64,000 nucleotides of DNA from Saccharospirillum sp. (lineage in GTDB: Bacteria > Pseudomonadota > Gammaproteobacteria > Pseudomonadales > Natronospirillaceae). The notes below the pieces were generated by a model that saw nothing but the letters and a program-made list of their open reading frames with translations, had not been told where the DNA came from and did no database searches. Each line of letters begins with the position of its first letter. Position 1 is the first letter of the stretch. Below are positions 8,945-17,155 of the stretch, in pieces. The DNA lies in the NCBI GenBank assembly GCA_018402545.1, contig JAGYIL010000004.1, positions 288,422-352,421 of the forward strand, given 5' to 3'. The position numbers were made by a program, and so were the translations under genes.

Positions 8945-9925
8945 ATGACAATAAAAATCGATCACATACCCGAGCAAAAACAGGTGAAAGGCCGGGATTT
9001 CCCGCTGGTGGTAACACCTCACAACGACACCGTGGCTACGGATGCAGGCGCCTTCGATGCATGGGTATCCGAGCAGCAGGAAGCCCTTAAAGCCCAGTTG
9101 ATTGAGCATGGTGCCATTCTGTTTCGCGGCTTCCCGGTCACCGATGCCGATGCCTTCGAACGCCATCTGGACCACACCTCGTTCAAAAACATGCCCTACG
9201 TCGGCGGTGCTGCCCCGCGTAACCAGGTCACGGCGTCGCGCATTGTCACGGCGAACGAATCACCGGCGTCAGAAACCATTCCGTTTCACCACGAAATGGC
9301 CCAGGTGCCAAACCCGCCGGGTTACATCTTTTTCTATTGTGAAAAAGCGGCCGAAGAGGGCGGTGCAACCTCCATTCTTCATTCCGGTGAAATCTACCGT
9401 GCCTTCAACGACATCAATCCGGAATTCGCCGACCGTCTGGAAAAAGAAGGCGTGCGCTACATCCGTGTAATGCCGGAAGTGACTGACAAAGGCTCGGCCA
9501 TCGGCCGCTCCTGGAAAGACACCTTTCAGGTACAAACCCGCGAAGACGCAGAACGCGTAATGACCGAAGCCGGCATGGACTGGGAATGGCTGGAAAACGG
9601 CAATCTGCTAACCCGAACCAAGGTGCTGCCGGCCATCCAATTCGACAAGGAAACTCAGCAAAAGGTCTTCTTTAACGCCGTGCTCGCGGTCTACACCGGC
9701 TGGAACGACAGCCGCAACGTAGGCACCAAGGCCGTAACCACCGGTTCCGGCGAGTACATGGACCCTGAAGTCATGGATGCCACCGTAAAAGCCATGAATG
9801 AATTGTGCGTCAACTTCAAATGGCAAGACGGCGACGTCCTCTGGATCAGCAATTACACCGTCCTCCATGCGCGCCAACCCTTCAAGGGCGAGCGCAGTAT
9901 TCTGGCGTCTATCTCTTACAAGTAA
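8945..9925 (+). CDS. TauD/TfdA-family Fe(II)/2-oxoglutarate dioxygenase
   Basis: Probable non-haem iron, 2-oxoglutarate-dependent oxygenase of 326 aa. The iron facial triad is visible as His115-x-Glu117 (FHHEMA) and His308 in LHARQPF, with Arg317 placed to bind 2-oxoglutarate. An upstream in-frame start at 8813 is possible, but AGGAGG at 8935-8940 fixes the ATG at 8945. The Glu in place of the usual Asp in the HxD motif occurs in the SyrP/TauD-like branch. It is divergent from a TRAP importer and shares its operator, so it probably hydroxylates or cleaves the imported compound. Confidence 0.88.
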   Translation: MTIKIDHIPEQKQVKGRDFPLVVTPHNDTVATDAGAFDAWVSEQQEALKAQLIEHGAILFRGFPVTDADAFERHLDHTSFKNMPYVGGAAPRNQVTASRIVTANESPASETIPFHHEMAQVPNPPGYIFFYCEKAAEEGGATSILHSGEIYRAFNDINPEFADRLEKEGVRYIRVMPEVTDKGSAIGRSWKDTFQVQTREDAERVMTEAGMDWEWLENGNLLTRTKVLPAIQFDKETQQKVFFNAVLAVYTGWNDSRNVGTKAVTTGSGEYMDPEVMDATVKAMNELCVNFKWQDGDVLWISNYTVLHARQPFKGERSILASISYK

Positions 9926-10226
9926 TCGTTAGCAGCGGTGGTTGTTCCTGGCACGGTAGGCTTTGGTGCCGGTCGTGTTGGTCTGTGGTTGGGTTTGCTT
10001 CCTGTGCGGTTGGCTTTGGTGCCAGTCGTTCAGGCCCCCGCCGTTGCTTCCCTTCTCCCGGTCTGAAGGGGCATCCATGCCCCGTCATCCCTACCGCGGG
10101 CGTCCTGCCCGCTGTTCAGTGAAGCAACGCCGGTGACCTTTAAAAAGGGGTTGCCTAGACCACTATTCCTAACTGATCAATATAGGTATGAATTAATCCG
10201 TCTTCCTGGGTGTTTCCTGACAAAGC

Positions 10227-10340
10227 AAGCGGCGGCTGCCGGGTGAGCCCCTGTGGGGTAGTCCGCAGCAGGGATGCTGCGGCCTAGGCTCCATGGAAGG
10301 ATTCACGCCGACCCCACAGGGGCTTGCCCGGTGGCCGGTG
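10227..10340. repeat. Structured intergenic repeat, copy 2
   Basis: Second copy of the element at 127-240, at a constant offset of 10100 bp with no indels. The 12-bp stem GCCCCTGTGGGG/CCCCACAGGGGC is unchanged. The inner hairpin is GCAGCA/TGCTGC instead of GCAACA/TGTTGC, and the outer stem is CCGGG/CCCGG instead of CCTGG/CCAGG. Both are compensatory changes that keep the pairing. Confidence 0.75.
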
Positions 10341-10395
10341 CCACCCATGGTCACCTTTCTGAACTCATGCCAGATAAGAATAAGTAGCCCCCAAT

Positions 10396-10425
10396 AAAAA
10401 AGGCGCGTGTATTTGCGCCTTTTTT
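10396..10425. terminator. Bidirectional intrinsic terminator
   Basis: AAAAAAGGCGC (10396-10406) and GCGCCTTTTTT (10415-10425) form a perfect stem with A/T tracts on both sides. It sits just past the end of the minus-strand aldo/keto reductase gene and can also stop plus-strand transcription from the dioxygenase side. Confidence 0.88.
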
Positions 10426-10444
10426 CGTCCTTAAAAAGCAACCC

Positions 10445-11350
10445 TCAGGGCACTTCTTGCCCCGCAGCAGCAGTCCAGATTTCGAACCAGGTTTCGCGAT
10501 CAATCGTGATGTCCATGGCCTGTGCCAGGCCTTTGATGCGGTCGATGTTGTTGGTGCCTACTACGGGCAGAATGCCAGCCGGGTGGGCGAGCAGCCAGGC
10601 GAAAGCGGCGAGGTCGACTCGGCCCTGGGCTTTGGATTGGGCGACGTCTTCGAGCAATGGTCGTACGCGTTTAGCCGCGTCATCGGAACCGAAGATCTGG
10701 CCGCCGGCCAGGGGTGACCAGGCCATGGCCTGTATCTGGTCGAGTTGCATCGCGGCCAGGGTGCCGTCGGTGAAGGCGCTGCGTTCGAGCACGCTCATCT
10801 CGATCTGGTTAACGCACAGACGGTGCTTCATGTTCGCCTGCAGCAAACGCCACTCGTGAACCCCAAAATTGGAGACGCCGACGGCACGGGTTTTCCCGCT
10901 GTCGATCAGCGCATCGAGGGCGGCACCGGTCTCGGCCGCGTTCATCAGGGGGTCTGGCCGGTGAATCAGCAACAGGTCCAGGTGGTCGGTGTGCAGGTGG
11001 CTCAGGCTATTCTCGACGCTGGCGTTAATGTACCCGGCGCTGGTGTCGTAGTGTTTGACGCGACGGTTCGGGAACTTGTCGGTGGCCAGGGCAATGTCGC
11101 ACTTGCTGATCAGCTCCATTTTATCGCGCAGCGCGGGGTCGGCCGCCAGAGCAGTGCCGAACAGGATCTCGCATTCGTAGTTGCCATAGATGTCGGCGTG
11201 GTCGAAGGTGGTGATGCCTTCGGCCAGAGCTGCATCGATTTTGGCACGAACATGGTCGACCGAGGTATCCTGATCATCGGCCAGGCGCCAGACGCCATAA
11301 ACCAGCCGGCTCAGTTCGACGTCGGTGTTGGGAAGGTGAATGCGTTGCAT
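10445..11350 (-). CDS. Aldo/keto reductase (YdhF-like)
   Basis: NAD(P)H-dependent reductase of 301 aa with a TIM-barrel AKR fold. Landmarks: FDHADIYGNYECE (catalytic Asp and Tyr), LLLIHRPDPLM, GVSNFG, and the cofactor loop PVVGTNNIDRIKGL. A further in-frame start exists at 11362, but GGAGAACACC favours 11350. It is divergent from the GntR gene with the 23-bp motif between them, so it is probably in the same regulon as the TRAP and dioxygenase genes. A likely role is reduction of a carbonyl intermediate of the imported substrate. Confidence 0.9.
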   Translation of the reverse strand: MQRIHLPNTDVELSRLVYGVWRLADDQDTSVDHVRAKIDAALAEGITTFDHADIYGNYECEILFGTALAADPALRDKMELISKCDIALATDKFPNRRVKHYDTSAGYINASVENSLSHLHTDHLDLLLIHRPDPLMNAAETGAALDALIDSGKTRAVGVSNFGVHEWRLLQANMKHRLCVNQIEMSVLERSAFTDGTLAAMQLDQIQAMAWSPLAGGQIFGSDDAAKRVRPLLEDVAQSKAQGRVDLAAFAWLLAHPAGILPVVGTNNIDRIKGLAQAMDITIDRETWFEIWTAAAGQEVP

Positions 11351-11438
11351 GGTGTTCTCCACTGGGCGATCAGGCCCTTATTGTTGGCAATGAGTCAGAA
11401 ATGTTGGCATTCGCACCCTAACAAGGTATGCTCAACAT

Positions 11439-11461
11439 GTAAATGAATAGTGAATGAATTT
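11439..11461. promoter_or_regulatory. Third copy of the 23-bp motif, probable GntR autoregulatory site
   Basis: Begins GTAAATGAATAGT and ends ATGAATTT. It differs from the right arm at 8827-8849 by a single base. It lies 20 bp before the GntR start and about 90 bp before the divergent reductase start, where it could control both. Confidence 0.78.
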
Positions 11462-11481
11462 CACTGATCAGGGTAATAACA

Positions 11482-12264
11482 ATGACCACAACAAAACCCC
11501 AACGTTCTGGTAAAACGCTGTCTGGTAAAGAGATTAGCGGTAAAGAACCCACTGGTAAAAAGCAAACCAAACGGTTGCCGCTTTATATTCAGATCAGCGA
11601 GTTGCTGCACCGCGAAATTGCCGCCGGCCATTATCAGATCGGCGAGCGCTTGCCCATCGAGGCGGATCTGGCCGTTCAGCTGGGTGTTGCCATCGGTACC
11701 CTGCGCAAGGCGCTGTCGAAACTTGAGGGCGACGGCATGCTCGAGCGTCGCCAGGGGTCTGGTACCTACGTTAAAGCCACCTTGAATAACCGGGCAGTAT
11801 ATCAGCTATTCCGGCTTGAACTGCTCGACGGCGGTGGTATGCCCAATGCCGATACTCTGAGTGTAACGGCGGCCGAAAATGCTTACGTGGCTGGTCATCT
11901 GGGGTTGGCGAGTAACACGCCCCTGTGGCGTATCCGCCGGCTGCGTTACCTGAACCAGACCCCGGCCGCGGCCGAGGAAATGTGGCTGGATCAGCGCCAC
12001 GACCCGGCGCTGAATGCCGAGAAGTTGCTCGAAAGTCTGTACAAACATTATCGCGATCATTTCGATTTCTGGATTACCCATATTGAAGACCGCATCAGTT
12101 GTACCGGCGCGCCAGACTGGGTTGCCGACCTGCTCGGCAAAGAGCCCGATACCATGCTGGGGTTTGTCGAGCGGCTGAGCTGGTCGAGCAATGATCGGGT
12201 TGAAGAATTTTCCTATACCTGGTTCGACCCGGCGGTGGTCCGTTACATTTCCCGATTGTCCTGA
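11482..12264 (+). CDS. GntR-family regulator (HutC/UTRA type)
   Basis: The 260-aa repressor-type regulator has a winged helix at about residues 32-100 (QIGERLPIEADLAVQLGV and RRQGSGTYVK) and a UTRA ligand-binding domain to the end. An odd N-terminal tail of about 30 residues holds four imperfect S/TGK repeats (SGKTLSGKEISGKEPTGK). It lies between the reductase and dehydrogenase genes. Its probable binding motif is found before its own gene and in the TRAP/dioxygenase gap, so it very likely senses the substrate or an intermediate of this pathway. Confidence 0.9.
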   Translation: MTTTKPQRSGKTLSGKEISGKEPTGKKQTKRLPLYIQISELLHREIAAGHYQIGERLPIEADLAVQLGVAIGTLRKALSKLEGDGMLERRQGSGTYVKATLNNRAVYQLFRLELLDGGGMPNADTLSVTAAENAYVAGHLGLASNTPLWRIRRLRYLNQTPAAAEEMWLDQRHDPALNAEKLLESLYKHYRDHFDFWITHIEDRISCTGAPDWVADLLGKEPDTMLGFVERLSWSSNDRVEEFSYTWFDPAVVRYISRLS

Positions 12265-12344
12265 ATACGTTTTTGGTTGAGCGCAGAAGTGGCGTTTAAC
12301 GGCTTTTTTAATTCGAGTTATTTGTTACAACAGTGGAGCAAGCA

Positions 12345-13466
12345 ATGGCACAGGTTCGTTACGGTGTTTTAGGGTGCGGCATGATGGGGCAGGAACACCT
12401 GCGTAATCTGGCGTTGATAGAAGGCGCAGAGGTTGTCGCCATTTTTGAACCCGATGCGGCCATGCGGGACGCCTGTGCCCAGCTGGAACCCAAGGCGGAT
12501 TTTGTCGATTCGGTTGAGGCGTTGTGCGCCCGGCCCGATCTCGATGCCATTCTGGTGGCCAGCCCGAACCACTGCCATGCCGGCCAATTGCTGACGCTAC
12601 TGGCGCAAACCAAGCTCCCCATTCTGATCGAAAAGCCGCTGGTTACCCGCATTGAGGATGTCGAACCGGTTCGGGCGGCTGTGGCTGCTCATCCGGCACC
12701 GGTGTGGGTGGCGATGGAATACCGCTACATGCCGCCGGTCACCCGCCTGCGCGAGCACATTCAGGCCGGTGATGCGGGCCCGGTTTCGATGCTCAGTATT
12801 CGCGAGCACCGCTTTCCGTTTCTGCCCAAGGTCGGCGACTGGAACCGGTTCAATGCAAACACCGGCGGCACCCTGGTCGAAAAATGCTGCCACTTTTTCG
12901 ACTTGATGCGGCTGTTGCTGGAAAGCGAAGCCACCTCGGTCATGGCCAGCGCCGGGCAGGATGTAAACCACCTCGATGAAGCCTACGACGGCCAAACGCC
13001 CGACATTCTCGACAACGCCTACGTGATCGTGAACTTCGCCAATGGCAAACGCGCCATGCTGGAACTGTGTATGTTCGCCGAAGGCTCGCGCTATCAGGAA
13101 GAGATCAGCGCCGTGGGGCCCGATGCCAAAGTCGAGTGCCTGGTACCCGGCCCCGGCCGCTTCTGGCCCGAACACCTGGGCGAGCCGCCAACACCCAAGG
13201 TCATTCTCAGCCCGCGCAACCCCAAGGGCCCGGTAGAGTCCGATATTCCGGTCGACCCGGCCTTGCTGGCCGCTGGCGATCACAATGGCTCGACCTTTTA
13301 TCAGCACATGGGTTTCTTCAAGGCCATTACCGAAGGTGCTCAGGTTGAGGTGACCGTAGACGATGGTTTGAAAGCGGTGGTTCTGGGGCTGGCGGCTCAG
13401 GCTTCGGCACTGAAAGGCAAAGCGATGCGTATTACTAACGACGGGTTGGGTTACGAGCCCGTGTAA
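12345..13466 (+). CDS. Gfo/Idh/MocA-family oxidoreductase
   Basis: NAD(P)-dependent dehydrogenase of 373 aa. The N-terminal Rossmann fold has GVLGCGMMGQEHLRN, followed by the family motif IEKPLVT near residue 96, and a C-terminal Gfo/Idh/MocA substrate domain. The in-frame GTG at 12333 is an alternative start, but the ATG at 12345, with GTGGAGCA upstream, fits the family N-terminus. It follows the GntR gene by 80 bp and probably belongs to the same regulon. Substrates of the family are mostly sugars, inositols or related polyols; this one is unassigned. Confidence 0.9.
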   Translation: MAQVRYGVLGCGMMGQEHLRNLALIEGAEVVAIFEPDAAMRDACAQLEPKADFVDSVEALCARPDLDAILVASPNHCHAGQLLTLLAQTKLPILIEKPLVTRIEDVEPVRAAVAAHPAPVWVAMEYRYMPPVTRLREHIQAGDAGPVSMLSIREHRFPFLPKVGDWNRFNANTGGTLVEKCCHFFDLMRLLLESEATSVMASAGQDVNHLDEAYDGQTPDILDNAYVIVNFANGKRAMLELCMFAEGSRYQEEISAVGPDAKVECLVPGPGRFWPEHLGEPPTPKVILSPRNPKGPVESDIPVDPALLAAGDHNGSTFYQHMGFFKAITEGAQVEVTVDDGLKAVVLGLAAQASALKGKAMRITNDGLGYEPV

Positions 13467-13493
13467 GCCGGTGCAGGGACGCTGTTTCGCGGG

Positions 13494-15200
13494 TCAGCCC
13501 GGCGCGCAATAAAACCGGTCTCTGCCAGCCTGCTTGGCGTGATACATGGCCTGGTCTGCCTGGTTCAGCAAGGAGTCGATTGAATCGGCAGGCTGGGTCA
13601 GGTAGCCGCCGATGCTGACGGTGATGGGCCAGCCTCTCGCTTTCATGGCTTCCCCGACCGCTATTCGAATACGTTCACCCAGTTGCGTCAGGGTGCCGGC
13701 ATCGCAGTCGGCCATAACGATCAGAAATTCGTCGCCACCCCAGCGGGCGGCCTGATCGTAGGGGCGCAGGTTGTCTCGCAACACGGTGCCGATTTGAATC
13801 AGTGCCTGGTCACCCACCGCGTGGCCATGCAGGTCGTTCAGGGCCTTAAAGTGATCCAGGTCAATCCATAAAATACCGAGGGAACTGTTCTCGCGACAGG
13901 CCCGGTCGAGCCCGTGGGTTAACGTATCGGTCAGGCCGCGGCGATTGAGCAGATTGGTCAGCGGGTCTATTCGTGTCAGGGTTTCCAGTTGCCGGGTGCG
14001 CTCTTGTACTCGGTCTTCAAGCTCCAGGGTATGGTGCCGAATGGCGTTTGCCATCTCGCCGAAAAACCGAATCAAACGGCCAACTTCGCCCTGGCCCCGG
14101 GGTAATTGTTCTTGCTGGTAGTGGCCGTCGCGCAGGCTCTGCATGGCGGCCGTCAGTTGCTGTATCGGTTGCAGGAACCAGTGGTGAAGCAAGAGGTAAA
14201 TGACCACCAGACTGGCCATTAACAATAGGGCGACCAGGGCGATAATGGGCAAAAAAGGGTCTATCGGCATTAACTGCTGCAGGTCAATCAGAGTGACTTC
14301 AAACCAGTCGAGGCTGGGCAGGTAGGCAATGCCCAACAAGTGGCGAACCCCGTCCCGGCTCACGAAAACCGTTTCAACCTGGCTTTGGCCAGGCTGACGC
14401 AAGGTGGCCATGTGCTGGCGCACAGCCTGGCGGTCGGCTTCGGTATCCAGCAACAGATCCAGAGTGTTCTTTTGACCCTCCGGTTTTACCAGGCTGGCGA
14501 AGTCGATCAGGTTCTGATCGCGGTAAAGTTGAATGGCACCGCTGCCGTCTACGAACAGAGAGGTGATACCCGGCTGACCGATATCGACGATGCTCCTGAG
14601 AAAGGGTTCCAGTTCCAGGCCAGTACCAACCACGCCCAAAATGTGGCCACGTGGATTGCGAATCAGAACATCGATCCACAACATGGTCACGCCCAGTTCC
14701 GGGTCCGGGTTAACGTTCAGGTGAAAGTCTCGCCCGGTTCCGACCAGCTGGTAAAACCAGGCGTCTTTCGGGTCATCCGGGTTGAGGGTGTAGCGAAGCA
14801 GTTCACCCTGGTATTCGTTGGTGGCGTTGTTGTGGTAGTAGGCGCCGTTGTTTGCAAAGGCTACGAAGAAGTTATTATCCCGAAAGTTTTGCCGGTAACT
14901 TTCCATTTCCAGTTCGGCTTGCTGGGTCAGTTCCGGGTCATCCTGCCGTTGTGACCAGCGCTGCAATACCGAAGAACTGGCGAATTGTTGAGCCAGCGCA
15001 ATTTCGCGTTCCAGCGGGCGTGATAACCGGGCGCTGTCGTAACGCACCTGTATTTCAGCAATGCGATGGCCCCACATGTCGATAATATCGGTTGCTGAAC
15101 GATAAAACGTTAACAGAGCTATCAGCGACGAAACAAAAATCAGACCGGCTGTGATCAGGATAAAGCGGTACTTCAGACTCAATAGAAAGGCTCTCCGCAT
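13494..15200 (-). CDS. Membrane-bound diguanylate cyclase with Cache-type sensor
   Basis: Makes cyclic di-GMP from two GTP. The 568-aa protein has a TM helix near residues 8-30, a periplasmic Cache-like sensor region, a second TM near 270-300, a HAMP-like linker (PIQQLTAAMQSLRDG), a coiled coil and a C-terminal GGDEF domain. The active-site GGDEF is intact at about residue 488, and an inhibitory I-site RPYD stands five residues before it. No EAL domain is present. Start chosen at 15200 (AAGGAAGAACA upstream) rather than 15218. It is convergent with the neighbouring Gfo/Idh gene and appears monocistronic. Confidence 0.92.
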   Translation of the reverse strand: MRRAFLLSLKYRFILITAGLIFVSSLIALLTFYRSATDIIDMWGHRIAEIQVRYDSARLSRPLEREIALAQQFASSSVLQRWSQRQDDPELTQQAELEMESYRQNFRDNNFFVAFANNGAYYHNNATNEYQGELLRYTLNPDDPKDAWFYQLVGTGRDFHLNVNPDPELGVTMLWIDVLIRNPRGHILGVVGTGLELEPFLRSIVDIGQPGITSLFVDGSGAIQLYRDQNLIDFASLVKPEGQKNTLDLLLDTEADRQAVRQHMATLRQPGQSQVETVFVSRDGVRHLLGIAYLPSLDWFEVTLIDLQQLMPIDPFLPIIALVALLLMASLVVIYLLLHHWFLQPIQQLTAAMQSLRDGHYQQEQLPRGQGEVGRLIRFFGEMANAIRHHTLELEDRVQERTRQLETLTRIDPLTNLLNRRGLTDTLTHGLDRACRENSSLGILWIDLDHFKALNDLHGHAVGDQALIQIGTVLRDNLRPYDQAARWGGDEFLIVMADCDAGTLTQLGERIRIAVGEAMKARGWPITVSIGGYLTQPADSIDSLLNQADQAMYHAKQAGRDRFYCAPG

Positions 15201-15305
15201 TGTTCTTCCTTGATTCACCGAGTATAGCCAAGCGCCACCGGCTTGTAATACTTTTTTCTAATATTCGTTCGCTGGGAACCCGGGTTTTATAGACCGAACG
15301 CTACT

Positions 15306-16196
15306 TCAGCGCGGCTGACCCTGCAGCGCCAGTTCGCGAATGATATTGGCCATGTACCGCGTGGCCAGTGGCCGTTCACGATTGCGGTTCCAGAGCAGAC
15401 CCGGTGTGCGAATCGGTGTCGGGTTTTCCAGCGCCACCGCGACCAGATCCGGCTCACCACTCAGGGCGTTGTCAGAAACAATGCTGCACAGCCGCGTGCG
15501 CCGCACCAGCTCTACCATGGGCGATATCGCATTCATTTCGGCCACCACCTGAGGTTCAGCGCCGGCCGCTTCAAAGCATTCATCCAGCAATTGCCGGGTT
15601 GAGAAGTTCCGGGTCAGCAGCGCCAGTGGCAAACCATTGAGTTCAACCATACGTACCCGTTTGCGCTTCGCCAGCGGATGGTTCGGGCTCATGATCAGCT
15701 TCAATTCTTCGTTGAACAAGGGCTCGAACCAGAGCCCGAGCGGCACCGCAGGCCGGTAGGAAACACCCAGGTCCAGCGTGCCCGTTTCCAGCCCCTGGGC
15801 AATCTGATCACCAGACAATTCCTCCACAATCACCTTTACCTGCGGAAACTTCTCCATAAAGGCCGCCAGGCACTGCGGAATCAGCTGCACATTGAAACTG
15901 TGCGTCGCCGCAATGCGCAGCTCCCCGGTCAGCTGATCGGGCGAGGCTTTTAACGCCCCGACGGCGGCATCCACCTGTTTCAGAATCGGTGTAATGGTAT
16001 CCACAAAATCGCGCCCGGCCTGGGTGAGCGAGACCGATTTGCCATCCCGGTTAAACAGCGCCACCTCCAACTCATCTTCCAGCTGTTTGATCTGATGCGA
16101 CAGCGTCGACTGGGTGACGTGGGTACGCTCGGCCGCCCGGGTGAAGTTCTGCACCTCGGCCAGCGCCACGCAATAACGCAGGTGTCTCAGTTCCAT
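15306..16196 (-). CDS. LysR-family regulator of the adjacent catabolic operon
   Basis: The 296-aa regulator has an N-terminal helix-turn-helix (MELRHLRYCVALAEVQNFTR onward) and a CynR/BenM-like effector domain. It is divergent from the catabolic operon beginning at 16336, the standard arrangement for a LysR activator of a degradative pathway. Repeated ATCGAT words in the 139-bp gap are candidate binding half-sites. The inducer is probably a substrate or intermediate of the operon. Confidence 0.9.
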   Translation of the reverse strand: MELRHLRYCVALAEVQNFTRAAERTHVTQSTLSHQIKQLEDELEVALFNRDGKSVSLTQAGRDFVDTITPILKQVDAAVGALKASPDQLTGELRIAATHSFNVQLIPQCLAAFMEKFPQVKVIVEELSGDQIAQGLETGTLDLGVSYRPAVPLGLWFEPLFNEELKLIMSPNHPLAKRKRVRMVELNGLPLALLTRNFSTRQLLDECFEAAGAEPQVVAEMNAISPMVELVRRTRLCSIVSDNALSGEPDLVAVALENPTPIRTPGLLWNRNRERPLATRYMANIIRELALQGQPR

Positions 16197-16226
16197 GGGG
16201 TTCTCCGGGTTGAGATGGGCTTAACC

Positions 16227-16253
16227 ATCGATGTCATCGATCATTAATATCGA
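16227..16253. promoter_or_regulatory. Candidate LysR binding region
   Basis: ATCGAT at 16227-16232 and 16236-16241 and ATCGA at 16249-16253 cluster in the divergent promoter region of the LysR gene and the catabolic operon. Spacing and AT-richness suit a LysR site, but no perfect T-N11-A dyad was confirmed. Confidence 0.4.
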
Positions 16254-16335
16254 AATTTATCATTTTTGTAAATGAAAGGGCGGGGATAAGGTGGTGTCAA
16301 TTCGACAACAATCACAATAAACATCGGAGCCGACC

Positions 16336-17136
16336 ATGAAGATAGGGCGCGAAACCACGCCGAAAACGGCCATCTGTACCTCGAACGAACACACCATCGT
16401 CGTGCGCGGGCAGGACCTGTGTCAGGACCTGATCGGCCAGACCAGCTTTACCGACTATTTCCTGCTGTTGCTGACCGGCAAACAGCCCACCGATACCGCC
16501 CGCAAGGTGGTGGACGCCACGCTGGTGTCCATTGCCGAGCACGGCTTCGTGCCCAGTGTGCAGGCCAGCCGCATGACCTACGCCGCCGCACCGGATGCCC
16601 TGCAGGGCGCGGTCGCTGCCGGCATTCTGGGCTGTGGCCCGGTCATTCTGGGCGCCTCGGAAACCGCCGGAAAAATGTTTGTGCGTATCCGTGAGCGTAT
16701 GAGCGACGGCACCAGCCTCGATGACGCCGCCCTGGCCGAAGTAAAGGCCCTGCGCGCCGAGCGTCAGCCGATTCCGGGTTACGGCCACCCGCTGCACAAA
16801 TCACGGGACCCGCGAGTTGATGCCTTGTTCAAGGTTGCCCGCGACGCCGGTGCGAATCTCGACTTTATCGCCACCGCCGAAGCGGTTGAACGCGCCATTC
16901 CCCAGGTGATCAGCAAGGAACTCAAACTGAACGTATCGGCCGCCATTCCGGCCGTGTTGCTGGGCGTTGATTTCCCGGTCTCGGCCCTGCGCGGCATCCC
17001 GATTCTGGCGCGCACTGCGAGTCTGATCGCGCATTTATCCGAAGAAGCCGAGCAGCCGAGCGGCTTTGCACTCTCGTACCAGGCCACCCAGAACCTGGAC
17101 TACACCGGCGAGACGCCAGACGGCTATTCAGCCTGA
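16336..17136 (+). CDS. Citryl-CoA lyase/citrate synthase-like protein
   Basis: Short citrate-synthase-fold protein of 266 aa, against about 430 for true citrate synthase. It keeps the active-site segment GYGHPLHKSRDPRVDALF near residues 149-166 and the late SLIAHLSEE helix. Members of this short class are annotated as citryl-CoA lyases, which split a citrate-like acyl-CoA into acetyl-CoA and a keto acid. It heads an operon and is followed 19 bp later by a CoA transferase, so the pair could activate a tricarboxylate-like ring-cleavage product and then split it. Confidence 0.8.
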   Translation: MKIGRETTPKTAICTSNEHTIVVRGQDLCQDLIGQTSFTDYFLLLLTGKQPTDTARKVVDATLVSIAEHGFVPSVQASRMTYAAAPDALQGAVAAGILGCGPVILGASETAGKMFVRIRERMSDGTSLDDAALAEVKALRAERQPIPGYGHPLHKSRDPRVDALFKVARDAGANLDFIATAEAVERAIPQVISKELKLNVSAAIPAVLLGVDFPVSALRGIPILARTASLIAHLSEEAEQPSGFALSYQATQNLDYTGETPDGYSA

Positions 17137-17155
17137 TCACCGAGGGAAGCTGAAC

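Larger units (their letters stand above)
9926..10444. other. Gene-free interval between convergent genes
   Basis: About 520 bp with no convincing gene. It holds two direct copies of GGCTTTGGTGCC (about 9959 and 10011), the second structured repeat (10227-10340) and a terminator (10396-10425). Confidence 0.6.

Noticed and set aside
12597-13307. A 236-residue minus-strand reading frame
   Set aside because: Antisense to the Gfo/Idh/MocA gene, which has full motifs and a ribosome site.
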